This document shows, piece by piece, positions 46,496 to 57,770 of a stretch of DNA of 64,000 nt. The position numbers and the translations under genes were made by a program. Under the pieces are notes generated by a model. The model saw only the letters and a program-made list of their open reading frames with translations. It made no database searches and was not told the origin of the DNA. This DNA is from Agroathelia rolfsii (taxonomy: Eukaryota; Basidiomycota; Agaricomycetes; Amylocorticiales; Amylocorticiaceae). The DNA lies in NCBI GenBank assembly GCA_018343915.1, contig JABRWF010000005.1:4189001-4253000 (forward strand). Direction: 5' to 3'. Within the stretch, counting starts at the first letter, position 1. Every line of letters starts with the position of its first letter.

Positions 46496-48189
46496 ATGTT
46501 CTGTGCTATATTATTGACTTTCTTCGTGTCCGTTGCTTTTGCGGATCATGTTCATTTCGATGAATCAACCCAAATGCCCATGAACTATGTCAAGTATCCT
46601 TACCAGGCTACTTATGTTGACGAAGGTAGTTCCCATGATTGTTCAATATCCATCGTCCACTCATACCAAATATTTTTCAAGTGACGGCTTATTCTACTTT
46701 CTCTGGTATCACCACATTCGCCAAGCTTCCTTGGGTGCAATGCCTAGAGAAGAACCAAGACGAGAGCTTTGATATCGCGTTTCTTGGAGCACCCTTTGAT
46801 ACTGGTACATCTTATCGTCCGGGTGCTCGGTTTGGTCCTGCAGGAATCCGTGCTGGCTCTCGGTAAGGTCATCTCTTTGTGTGATAATGAAAAGCGATTT
46901 ACGAGTTGGACATAACAGCCGTCTTACGCTTTATGGTGGCTACAACGTTCCACTTAACGTCAACCCATTTGATGGTAGACTCAAAATCGTCGACTGCGGT
47001 GATATTCCTGTAACCCCCTATGACAATAAAATTGCTATTAAAGTTGGTTACTATGTCCCCTTTCGTCATTGTTTCTGTTAATGAATTTCTTTCAGCAAAT
47101 TGAAGACGGTCATAAGGCACTGTTGCACCGCCAGACCTATTCCCCCCTCGGCAATGACTCTGCCACTGGCAAGCCTCTTGTCCCAATCTCGGCCGATGGA
47201 AAGCATCATCCTCGTGTCATTACTCTTGGTATTTATGCTGATCACCCCTTGCATGTATCAATTCTGAACGCATATACTCAGGTGGTGATCATACTATCGT
47301 GCTTCCTATCCTGCGCTCTATTCATTCGGCGTATGGACCTATCTCTGTTATTCACTTTGATTCTCACTTGGATACGTGGAAGCCCAAGATCTTCGGGGGT
47401 GCCCCGTCTGAACAAGCTATGATCAATCACGGCACCTACTTTTACTGGGCATCGCAAGAAGGACTTATTTCAAACGGATCTTCAATTGCAAGTGTCTTCT
47501 TTCCCTTTTATCAATTCCCATCCATGCACCTATTTCTATCTATCTTTCTCCTCCCTGTTTTACTTTGATCCTAGTTTGTCCTTTTCATCTAGCACGGTGC
47601 GATCCGGACCACGCTCTCGGGTCTGGGTGATTATGAAAACGACGACGAAAGTGGCTTCCAAAGAATTGAGGCGAGGGAGATTGATACTCTAGGTCCGATA
47701 TTCTTTCTTCATTGGAAGGAAGTGTATTCAATTCGTGAACCTAGGTGTTAATGGTATCATTGACAAAATCCGGAGCACTGTAGGGACTGGACCCGTCTAT
47801 CTCTCCATCGATGTAAGCCGCGATTAGGATCAGAGACAAAATCCGTCTCTTCTTATGCCTGTATATATAAATTCCTCCTACTTAGATTGACTCGCTGGAC
47901 CCTGCGTTTGCTCCTGCAACTGGTACACCGGAGACAGCCGGCTGGTCGACGCGCGAGCTGCGTACCATCATCCGTGGTCTCGACGGTCTGCACCTGGTCG
48001 GAGCTGACCTGGTGGAAGTTGCTCCTGCCTATGATACCAACGCAGAGCTCACCACGATCGCTGCCGCTGATGTGAGTTTTATTATCCTAGCCTATACTTG
48101 AATGGTCAATGATTGACTTGATACTGCAGATTCTGTATGAGGTAATGAGCGTCATGGCCAAGACGCCGCTAGGTAAGATTAAGGCCTGA
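46496..48189 (+). CDS. Secreted agmatinase-type ureohydrolase
   Basis: The N terminus is a signal peptide ([21 protein letters not shown]). The catalytic domain reads, over several exons, [94 protein letters not shown] and [14 protein letters not shown]. It ends with [19 protein letters not shown] and SIDIDSLDP supply the His and Asp ligands of the two Mn ions, and all are present. Agmatinases hydrolyse agmatine to putrescine and urea; related members act on guanidinobutyrate or other guanidines, so the substrate is not fixed. The signal peptide places it outside the cell or in the secretory pathway, as in a known fungal subgroup. Next to it are a MATE transporter (divergent) and an APC permease. 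Confidence 0.88.
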
Positions 48190-48495
48190 AGAGTAGTACT
48201 GTATTTTGGTGATTGTATTATCCCAATGAATTTATACAAAATGTGAAATGGAAATGATTGTCTACATGTTTGAAGTGCGAGTGGTCGTAAGAGATGGATA
48301 TCTGTGTGGGGGGTTCTATCATGATATTCCCAAATGCTCCCGGAGACACGTCGGCGGCGACTAATATAACCAGTCACACGTATATCGTCAACTCTCAGTC
48401 GTCCAACTCCCTACTTCTACTTCTGCTACTTCATCCACCAACGCCTGCTTCACTCGCAACAGCCCGTGAAGTCAGGCCACCATCTATCCGACACC
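48190..48495. other. Intergenic spacer (306 bp), STT3 promoter
   Basis: It separates two plus-strand genes. Pyrimidine-rich near 48400-48450, just before the STT3 start. No supported gene. Confidence 0.4.
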
Positions 48496-51221
48496 ATGTC
48501 GGCCACGTCCGCATATTCGCTCCCTTCTAATCTTTCCCCTTCAACCATAACAAACACCGCGTCGCTGTTGCGCATCGTTGCTCTGGGACTCATATCTGGT
48601 GCTGCTATTGCTTCTCGACTCTTTGCTGTCATCAACTTTGAGAGTATCATCCATGAATTGTACGTCATGTCGTTGCTTGTAGCATGTATGCTGTTCTGAC
48701 GCCTCTCCAGCGACCCTTGGTTCAACTAGTAAGTAATATAGCTGTCTGCTTACCATGGTCTTGTTTATAAAATGAATGCGCAGTCGTGCCACGCGAGTGC
48801 TTGCCTCCAAGGGTTTCTATGTATGTGCTCTGTTCGTTGCGAATGCTGGTACCCGTTAATCATGTTACATGCAGGAATTCTGGAATTGGTTTGATCCTAC
48901 AGCATGGTACCCACTTGGCCGTGTGGTAGGAGGAACCATCTACCCAGGTCTTATGGCAACGAGCGGCGTCATTTACAACCTCCTCCATGCTCTCCACTTG
49001 CCCGTCGATATTCGTAATATTTGTGTTATGCTTGCTCCGGGTTTCAGTGCCCTCACTGCTTGGGCTACATACATGTACGTGCAAATCTAAACTCACAACC
49101 ATGGGCGTTTTCTAAACCATCCCAGGTTCACAAAGGAAATGAAGGATGCGAGCGCTGGCCTGCTTGCCGCTGCCTTTATTGGCATTGCACCTGGCTACAT
49201 CTCCCGTTCCGTTGCAGGCTCGTACGATAACGAAGCCATTGCCATTTTCTTGCTCATGTTCACCTTCTTTGCCTGGATCAAGGCCATGAAGCAAGGCAGT
49301 GTATTCTTTGGTGCCATCGCTGCAGTTTTCTACTTCTACATGGTGGCTGCTTGGGGTGGCTATGTATTCATCACCAACATGATTCCTATTCATGCTCTTG
49401 TCCTCATCCTCATGGGTCGGTTCAATAGCCGACTTTACGTCGGCTACTCGTCTTGGTACGCGATCGGCACTCTCGCCAGCATGCAGGTGCCCTTTGTCGG
49501 TTTCCAACCTGTACGCACGAGTGAACACATGGGAGCACTGGGTATGTATTTCATCGAGCGCAATATGTATCAACTTCTTATAGTGAACAGGTGTCTTTGG
49601 GCTTCTTCAAATTGTCGCGTTTGGCCAGCTCGTTCGGAGCCATGTCTCTTCGAAGCAGTTCAACAACTTGCTCTGGGTGACACTTGTTATCTCCGGTGTC
49701 TTGGGTACCGCCATCTTCATCGTACTCACCATGAAGGGCTGGATTGCACCCTGGACTGGTCGTTTCTACTCGCTCTGGGATACTGGCTACGCTAAGAAGT
49801 ATGCTTGCATTTTGGTACTGTGGGGCGATTATGCTCATCATCTTCTACAGATACATTCCCATCATCGCGTCGGTCTCGGAACATCAGCCCACAGCCTGGC
49901 CTTCATTCTTTATGGATCTCCATTTCCTCATTTTCCTCTTCCCTGCCGGTGTTGTCTACTGCTTCAAGGAGCTCCGCGACGAACACGTCTTTGTGATTAT
50001 TTATGCAACCATGGCCAGCTACTTTGCAAGTGTCATGGTTCGTCTCATGCTCACACTTACTCCAGTCGTTTGTATCTCCGCTGCGGTCGCTTTCTCCCAT
50101 TTGCTTGATACCTACCTCGACCCCACCGTCCCGGAGGAACCCAGGCCTGTAGACGAGAACGCACCAGCCGCCAACTCGGAGAATGGAAGTGCTCCCAGCA
50201 GGAGCCCTAAGAAAGAGAAGAAGCGTGGTATTTTCGCCATGGATACGCGTTTTGCCGTTATTGCTAACTCCGTCTGCCTGCTCATGTACTTCGTCTTCCA
50301 CTGCACTTGGGTAACGGCCAGTGCATACTCTTCGCCTTCCGTTGTGCTTGCATCCACAAACCCCGATGGTAGCCAGCACATCATTGATGACTTCCGTGAG
50401 GCATACTACTGGTTAAGGCAAAACACGCCTGAGACGGCAGTCATCATGAGCTGGTGGGACTATGGCTATCAGATCGCTGGTATGGCTGATAGACCCACGC
50501 TGGTTGACAACAACACTTGGAACAATAGTATGTTTGAATGTATTTGACATGTCCCAAGGGGTTTACTGACGTTATTTCCAGCGCATATCGCTACCGTGGG
50601 CAAGGCCATGTCCAGCAATGAAGATGTCGCATATCCTATCCTGCGCAAGCATGATGTGGACTACGTTCTTGTCATTTTCGGTGGTCTTCTCGGCTACTCA
50701 GGCGATGATATCAATAAGTTCCTCTGGATGGTCCGTATCGCCCAGGGTGTCTGGCCAGATGAAATTCAAGAGCCGAACTACTTCACTCCCAGTGGTGAAT
50801 ACAAAGTTGACGATCATGCATCGGCGGCGATGAAGAACAGCTTGATGTACAAAATGTCTTACTACCGGTGAGTATGAAACTATATCCTGAATAGACCGGT
50901 GGAATTAACTGGTATGCTTGAAACAGCTTCCCCGAAATCTATGGCGGCCAGCCAGCCTACGATCGTGTGCGTGGGCAAATCATTCCTCGCACCGGGCCTA
51001 CTCTGGATATCTTGGATGAGGCCTTCACATCTGAAAACTGGATTGTAAGTTTCAAAGACTTGGTCCACTAGCGCCATGATGCTTAACAAAACCTCCAGGT
51101 TCGTATCTATCAAGTACGCAAGGAGGACCTTCTCAACCGCGATCACAAGAGTGCGAATGCCTTCTTGGATGGCAAGAAGCGCAAGAGGAGCAAGCCAGTG
51201 TCGAAGCGACGTGCAGCGTAA
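48496..51221 (+). CDS. STT3: Oligosaccharyltransferase catalytic subunit STT3
   Basis: Multi-exon gene for the polytopic ER enzyme that transfers the lipid-linked oligosaccharide to Asn in N-X-S/T sites. The reading includes [42 protein letters not shown], where the first acidic motif (EFDPW) is split by an intron. Then come [49 protein letters not shown] (the DNE motif), [32 protein letters not shown] (the SEH motif) and [14 protein letters not shown]. The lumenal sequon-binding motif follows as [27 protein letters not shown]. All key motifs are present. A polar loop ([30 protein letters not shown]) lies before the last helix. The tail is basic ([16 protein letters not shown]). ATG 48496 (ACACC context) is preferred to the in-frame ATG 30 bases upstream. 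Confidence 0.95.
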
Positions 51222-51345
51222 AAAAAACCGATTGTTGTCGGGAATATCCATGAAGATTTATATCATTGCTACATACTGGATTGCGATCAAAGTCCAATGT
51301 TAAATAATATTATGACAGGCCGGGAAAAGTAGGTGAATTCCCGAA

Positions 51346-52115
51346 TCAGAATAAGTCGTGCTCGATCATCCATGCATAAAAGTCAGCACATCCATCCGTA
51401 GCTTCGACAGTCGCCTTGAACGCATCCCAAGACGAGAACAAAGTCTTGATCTTGACAATATTTAAAATAGCAAGCCAATCTTCAGGCGCAAGCTATCAGT
51501 ATACATTAGTGAACATGTCCGAGATTCTGGAAGCGCTTGTACTCACACTACATAGACCTTCTTTTAAGTAGCAAGGGGCGTGTGTGGCGAACGCGGTATC
51601 TTTGATGAACGTGCAAGTGACGTCAGAGACCTGATGCGTCGCCAGTGGAACAAGAGAGTCCTGAAGACACATCATGGTGTCAACCATCCATGTATTCCCT
51701 CGGGGAGTGAATAGCGATTTGTCCTTCATAAATTTCTCGCCTGCCGTAGTCTTGTATTTCACTGCAAAAGCATGGTATTGAATATTGACATGGGAACGTA
51801 CAATAGAATTGTCCATAACCAATAGGATATCCGGTTGGGCCACAGTGCCACTGGGATTCCAGGCATTCATTATAGAACGTGCATGTATCCCGAGCAGGAT
51901 TGTAACATTCGGCAGGCAGGCTGATATTTATCGACAATGAGGGGTCGGTGGCTATTGGCAGCCCTGATGACGGTTCATAGAATTTGTATACTACTGCAAC
52001 TAGCAAAGTGAGAGAGGCGAAGAATCTGTATGAAGTATTACGGTGTGTGTGTGTGTCAAGCTCAAGCTTATGGAAGTGATACCGACATAAATTTCAAGAA
52101 TCCTTTGGCAACCAT
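51346..52115 (-). CDS. Small secretory-pathway protein with conserved-looking Cys pattern
   Basis: Several short exons encode about 190 residues. The N terminus, MVAKGFLKFMSRFFASLTLLVAVVYKFYEP across the first intron, is a signal peptide or single membrane anchor. The outer part has cysteines in a pattern that looks constrained: AECYNPARDTCTFYNECLESQWHCGPTGYPIGYGQFYC, then WMVDTMMCLQDSLVP, VSDVTCTFIKDTAFATHAPCYLKEGLC and a Trp-rich end (DWLAILNIV; FSSWDAFKATVEATDGCADFYAWMIEHDLF). The even number of Cys suggests disulfides. I do not recognise a named family or function. The start at 52115 is chosen because it yields the hydrophobic leader. It is convergent with STT3, whose stop lies 125 bases away. 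Confidence 0.65.
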
Positions 52116-52889
52116 GGCAGCGAGCTCACGGTGACGTTGGGCGCACTCAATCCACTACGCCGCGAGGAAATCTCAAGTCACGTGCATAGCAAAGTCACAT
52201 GATGTTTCCATGTGAAATCTCGAAATGTTCACACTTGGTTTTATTAAGACTTGAACTTGAGTTGTGCATATCCCGGATGTATGGTCTTTCCGATCATTTA
52301 CGTGAACGATATTTTTATCTCCACATAACTCGAAGATTCGGTCGGACCTGTTACACGGTTTGCCCTGGCCTTGGCTTTTGTATAGGATTGGGTTGAGGAA
52401 ATGGCATGTCCTAGTTTCGATGTCCACATACATCCAGTCTCTGGTTCTTCATAAAGGATTTGGAGCCTCAGTTGAGTGGATTCTGGATGATCTCGTCCTA
52501 TTAAGTGCTGTCCTGCAATTCGGCATGTACTAGGTGGCCCAGTCATTCTTTGTGCTAGATATAGCCAAATGTAAGTAACTCAGGCCCGACTTTAATTGAA
52601 CTTGAACTTGATTAATAACTTGATTCCCGTGCGTTCTTATCACGTTTGCTCATCACGAACATTCTTTAGCTCCATCTCTGAGCTTCATTTAGCTTCTCAT
52701 TTCATTTACATGCCAAATGCTTGTTTGACAACACAGCCTGAAAGTTTTCACGCGAAGAAATCATACTATGTCTTTTCTCAGGTATAAATGCAATTAGGTG
52801 GGGTGGGTACACATTTAACAACCACACAACTCTAGCCCAGCTTCTACAAACTCTTTCTTGATACATCACCTTCAATTTTCACTCACCTC
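52116..52889. other. Divergent intergenic region between two small secreted-protein genes
   Basis: 774 bases with only short spurious frames. A TATA element at 52783-52789 belongs to the right-hand gene, and a CT-rich leader follows it. No RNA gene or repeat is seen. Confidence 0.5.
52783..52789 (+). promoter_or_regulatory. TATA box of small secreted-protein gene
   Basis: TATAAAT about 100 bases upstream of the ATG at 52890, followed by a pyrimidine-rich leader containing CACAACTC- and TCACC-like blocks. Confidence 0.5.
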
Positions 52890-53518
52890 ATGTGCATCTT
52901 TGTCTCTCTCTTTGTCTTGGCTAGCATGGTCATAGTAGATGCCTACACCATTAACGGAGTTATAGCTCGTTCAGATATTCCACGCCAAAGCTCCGCCGCT
53001 AGCGCTTGTCAATGCCCCACAGATAAGAATGGTGACAACGGGGTACAGTACTATATAGCTGTCTGCTCTTGCATATATATTAATTATTAATGGTGTACAA
53101 CAGACCTACATTGGCATCACCCCAGCTTATCAATGCGCTTATCCGAGTGGCGCATGTACCTGGTCCGTTTATGTGCGTTTTATCAAATCCTGCAATAGAT
53201 CAGGTTACTAATTTTCTCTTGTGCAAAGACTGGTGTATTGTATAACCCACAGCAGACCAATTGCTAGAGTTACAGCCCATGTTCTTCCATTGGCTGCCAC
53301 TGTTTTTTAGACAATTACAACGAAAACGGCGTATTAATCAATAACTTTAATGTCTTCCAATGTGCTTATACTGCAGGTGATTGTACCTGGGCCATGGTCA
53401 GTTCTATAACATGTCTTTTGTTGCCTATTGCTGATACATCCCCATGTTTCGCACATAGGATGGTGAACTGATTGATAGTCAGCAGACCAACTGCCCAGCG
53501 TATAGCGAGTGCACATAA
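52890..53518 (+). CDS. Small cysteine-rich secreted protein with internal duplication
   Basis: The protein has about 140 residues over several exons. Signal peptide: MCIFVSLFVLASMVIVDAYT. A possible Kex2-type dibasic site is not evident. The mature part has two similar Cys modules: YQCAYPSGACTWSVYTG...NPQQTNC and FQCAYTAGDCTWAMDGELIDSQQTNC, joined by a Cys-rich stretch (about PCSSIGCHC). It ends CPAYSECT, stop at 53516-53518. Introns lie near 53040-53103 and 53174-53230, and two more follow. Size, signal peptide and cysteine content fit the small secreted proteins (effector-like or cell-surface) that are abundant in Agaricomycetes. No function can be assigned. The exon joins in the middle are approximate; the two modules are clear. 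Confidence 0.68.
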
Positions 53519-53973
53519 AGCAAGAAAAAATCAAGCTCACAATTGTGGAATGAATCCAAGTTCCAAAGATGGCCTCAGCCTGGAATGAGTCCATCACATT
53601 TGTTTTGTTTTTGCGTGTTTCTAGTACCATTTAGCCTCAAACATATTATATTACGTTGTTGAACTTTGTACATCCGTGTGTTTCTCTGTTTGGACTATCA
53701 TACCATAACTTTTTAACTCCTCGATGATACGAGGAAATTTTGGATAGTCCAATTCTCTGGAGCAAGTAAATTACCTTGCATTCAATATGTTATACAGAAG
53801 GCGGTAAATTGTTCTAGACTTGGTGGCAAGTAGTCCAGTCTACGGTTGCTATATGATGAAACGGTTATTCCGGTTTGTAATGGTATAAATGGAAAGAAAA
53901 ATCTGTTGATGTTCCAAATCACTTTCACTTCGATTATCACATAATTCTAGTACCGCCAAAACAAACATTTCCC
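53519..53973. other. Intergenic, convergent 3' region
   Basis: 455 bases, A/T-rich. It holds the short inverted repeat CTCCTCGATGATACGAGGAA near 53717-53736, a possible hairpin in the 3' region. No gene is seen. Confidence 0.4.
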
Positions 53974-56774
53974 TCATTCTTGTATTTCAACATATGTAGC
54001 TTTTTTCGGAAAAAATTCAGCTTCGTAATATTGCAATGTTTGACAAGACATGGGCTCACCTGGGAATAATCCGACGTTACGGTGAACGTCTTGGCCTTGC
54101 CACCAATCATCACTAGCGGCTTCGATGTGGATGATACGATCTCCTTCGCGGAAGGATAGCTCATTATCTTCTGCGGCGTCGTAGCTACGTTGGGCGGGGA
54201 CAAATATTAAGTAGGATAGTTGATTGAAATTAATCGAAACCAGCATGTCTTACTCATATAAAGCGATAGCTACCGTCCCTTCATCACCTACTGGCGCGGC
54301 TTCGGGCTCAGGGGTAGGTTCGCGTACAGGTGCAGGTGGCGGCGCTGGAACTGCCACCGGAGGAGGCTGCATACACGATTAGGGATACTAGAGCAATCTA
54401 GCAGGATGATAACTTACAGGAGGGGGCGGCGGTGGCGGTGGCGGTGGCGGTGGAATACCAGCTGCGGGTTCTTCAGCTGCTGGCTCCTCTGATTCGACCA
54501 CTTCGACATAGTTGGCTATCACCCAAGGTATTAGAAATCATCCGATTTATGAGAATCGGAGAAAGAGAATACCAGGGAAAAGTCCTGTCTTGGCACCACC
54601 TGATCCTACACCACTCCACCAACCCTCATCAATTTCTTCAATCTGCTCAATGATTTCTCCCTCAACAAGATGCATTTCATTATCTTCAGTGGCCTAAAGT
54701 AGAAGATCATTTTTCAGCCGCCACATATATGCGAAGGTGTTCATGTGAAGAACTTACTTCGTAATCATACAAAACAACGGCGCATACACCCTGACCAACA
54801 ACCTTACTGGTGTCAGAAGGAACCTCATCAATATTAAGAGATGACACCTAATATATTTAGAATATAATTAATAATGAAAAAATCTGCTGGAATCACAGTC
54901 ACCGTACCTCTTCGACAGGAGGTTCTTCAATAGAAGACCCAGGGGCAATTGGTGGTGGCGGTGGTGGTGGCGGTGGTGGTGCGGCCTGTACGAAAACCAA
55001 AATGTGATTTAGTGAATCCTATGACGATCAAACATGAGGGGAGAATACTTCTTCTGGTTCAGGTGCAGCAGCAGCAGGCGGTGGCGGTGGCGGCGCCGAA
55101 AATGGCTCAGGTTCCTCTGGAGCAGGGGCTGGCGCTGGCGGCTGCACAGGTGGACGAGGAGCCGTAGGTGGGGATGGAGGAGCCTGCACGGAATCGGTTA
55201 ATCATCATGATCATCATCCTTAGAGGTCGACGCACGGGAGTTACAGTCTCTTCTGGCCAGTCTTCTTCCTTTTCCTCTTCATCTTTTGAACCTCCCAAAG
55301 CAGTACCGATAGCGGCACCTACTGCAGTACTTGCAGCGACGGTTGCAGCAGTAACTGCGCCACCTGCGGCTCCTGTGAATTTGTTGACAATACCTCCTCC
55401 GCTGCTTCCCCATGATCGAGCAGGTGTGGAGGCTGGACTCGGCTTGAAACTCGCGGCACGGCTTCTCTGTTCTTCCTCTTCGAGCTGTTTCTTTGCAAGT
55501 GCTTGCCGCTCACTCCAAGTCAATTTCTTCGTCCCGCCTGTGGAAGGAGGAGGAGGAGTATGAGATTCAGCAAGGGCCGCTTGCGCACGCGCCTCAAAAG
55601 GATTTACGAGTTTTTTCGGCGCTGGAAGAGAGACTGGGGTATATGCAGTACCCTGAAAGGACTGATTAGATAATCAAACCGATCATGCATTTTCGGACGT
55701 ACAACAGGACCAATGCGATCGTCAACGTTCTGGCTTGAAGGCGCATTTGACGAAGCTCGGGGTGTGGCCGAGGTAGCAGATGAGGAAACGATCTGAAATT
55801 ATTTTCATTCAGTAGATGTACGGGAGTTGCAGACCGTGTAAAATCACCACTGGGGAAGGCCTTGGCGCAGCAGGTGGGGGTGGCGGAACTGGATTAGCCG
55901 CTTTGGGCACCGAGGATACACTATCATCATCCCAAGCACCATCGGGAGCTTTGCCAGTGTTGAAAGGTAATTTATTTGTGGTTGTAGGTTTATTAGCAGC
56001 CATGATTGAAGCCGCCGAAGCAGGCCTAGGAGCACTGGGAGGAGGTGGTGGTGGTTGAGGCGTACTCCTCATGGCTGCGATATCGGGTCTTCCAACGGGT
56101 TTATAGGCAGTGCCAACAGGTGCAATAGGTTCGAATTTGCGCGGTGTTTCATTATGCGTAGAGTACTTGGCTCCGGATGCAGCCTCAACCCGCTTCATGA
56201 TTAGCGCAGATGTGACGTCGGACTAGTGGGGTTTTTTAAAAAAAAAACATATTCAATGGTATTATCCCGTTCCATAAGATAACGAATATTAGCATACCTC
56301 ATTGCGCGCATTGACGACAACATGCGATCCCCGCAAAAAACGCGCAACTGCGCCAGAGTGAGTGTGAAAAAGACCCTTTCTAGCCTCCGGAACTCCATCT
56401 CCACACCAGTTTATTTGTACGAATTTGGGTAAATGACTCTAAACATGATCCAATGACAATCAGCATCGTGCTCAGTACAACTGAAGATAAATAGTAAGAA
56501 CATTGGGATCGATCACTCGAACGAACGCGTACTGCATCCTAAAAAGCGTCTATTAGTATGTTCCATTATTCAGTATAGTTGATAGGATGACATACCGGCC
56601 GTCAGAGAACTCATCTTGGAGTTCTTCAAGACCACCATCTCCAGTGCCCTGAACCTTGAGATCGTTGGATCCTTTCTCATACGTGAGAATCATCCAATCA
56701 ATTCCATTATTGTTAATAACATCTTGATAAGCTTTAGATATGTCTTGACTTGAGAGATTAACTTGGAGAGACAT
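53974..56774 (-). CDS. ABP1: Actin-binding protein Abp1 (ADF-H plus two SH3 domains)
   Basis: The N terminus is an ADF-homology domain: MSLQVNLSSQDISKAYQDVINNNGIDWMILTYEKGSNDLKVQGTGDGGLEELQDEFSDGRYQYAFVRV. The middle part is disordered, with a run RKFEPIAPVGTAYKPVGRPD, polyproline blocks, and a charged helix (RQALAKKQLEEEEQRSRAAS). Two SH3 domains end the protein: VVLYDYEATED...EEIDEGWWSG...GLFPANYVEVVE, and ALYEYDAAEDNELSFREGDRIIHIEAASDDWWQGQ...GLFPATYVEIQE. The last exon is only the final ten or so residues, joined by an intron at about 53999-54060. This is the Abp1/drebrin-like layout, which links cortical actin patches to endocytic proteins and Arp2/3. Proline blocks between the two SH3 domains are encoded by near-perfect GGTGGC-type repeats. 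Confidence 0.9.
54423..54452. repeat. GGTGGC-type repeat coding polyproline in Abp1
   Basis: About five GGTGGC/GGCGGT hexamers on the plus strand. On the coding strand they give a run of Pro codons between the two SH3 domains. Similar GGTGGC blocks recur at 54951-54979 and 55079-55093. Confidence 0.7.
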
Positions 56775-56954
56775 GACAGTCTCGGCTTGAAGCTGAGAGT
56801 GATCTTACCGAGTTCGTAACTGCTGTACATTTCCGCAGCCACCAGCCACTGGCCGATTACGTCAGAGTTATAGCTGTGCTCATGGCGCGCCGGCGTGACG
56901 AGACCTTGTCGCGTCGCGTCGCGAAAGCACAAAAGTTGCTCGACAGCTCAACTC

Positions 56955-57770
56955 ATGCCTTCAAATCCTGTCTATATCTCTATCGCGCCCTTCTTAGCGG
57001 AGGGTCTCGGCGAAGCTTCTCCTCACTTGATGCCCTTCCGGATTAATTATACTGGACCAGCAAACGTTGGCACCTACTTTCACGTCGAACCCGAGAATGA
57101 ATCTGCCAGTCAGCCTGTATACACCGACACATCTCTTTCTCCACAAGAAACAGAGTCGGTCATATTGCCCCAAAACGCTGAAGATAGCAATCAAGGAACA
57201 GCCCTTCTATCATCGTCTCTAGTGCCCGCTATAGCCTCTGTGGTGCCCGATGCATCTTTGACTTCAATAGGTTCGACCTTGGAGCGCTTTATTACTAGAT
57301 TTCGTGGACGCATCATGCGTGGCAAACGCGTTTGCTTACCAGAAGGCTATACTGGGCTGTTTTTACAGAGCTCTACTCCCTTGCTACCTGAAGACTCGTC
57401 TCGAAGACAACCATCCAGGAAGAAAAGTAAGATTACCTCGATCATTGGTCGCGTCACACGCACGACCAGAGCAGCCAAGGACATTGGATCTGCAATAGAG
57501 GTTGAAATGGTGCAAGAAGCAAAGTTAGTCCAATCGGAAGGGCAAATGCACGTCAAGATCCTGCAACCAATTTCCAGATTCTCATCCATTACTGTATGGA
57601 ATCCGGACATACACGTTGATGAGGGCAAAGACGAATATATACGATCATTAAGGGAATGGACGCTTCTGGCATCGGAGGTAAGATGCCAACAACACTCATT
57701 ATACGTCTGTTCTCAAGCTAATATCCTCACCTAATCTCAACAGTTACATACCATAGAGATGGACGCGTAG
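56955..57770 (+). CDS. Ribonuclease H2 subunit C (Rnh203-like)
   Basis: Two exons; the second is only 27 bases and ends at 57770 (LHTIEMDA). The core of the subunit C family is visible: PHLMPFRINYTGPANVGTYFHVEP near the N terminus, then, after an acidic, Ser-rich insert, ITRFRGRIMRGKRVCLPEGYTGLFLQ and ITVWNPDIHVDEGKDEYIRSLREWTLLASE. RNase H2 C binds subunit B and supports the catalytic A subunit in removing ribonucleotides from DNA and RNA/DNA hybrids. Met 56955 is preferred: the 20 residues from the upstream ATG at 56895 are low complexity and lie in the short promoter shared with ABP1 (start 56774). A Lys/Arg-rich stretch (SRKKSKITSIIGRVTRTTRA) may be a nuclear signal. Confidence 0.8.
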
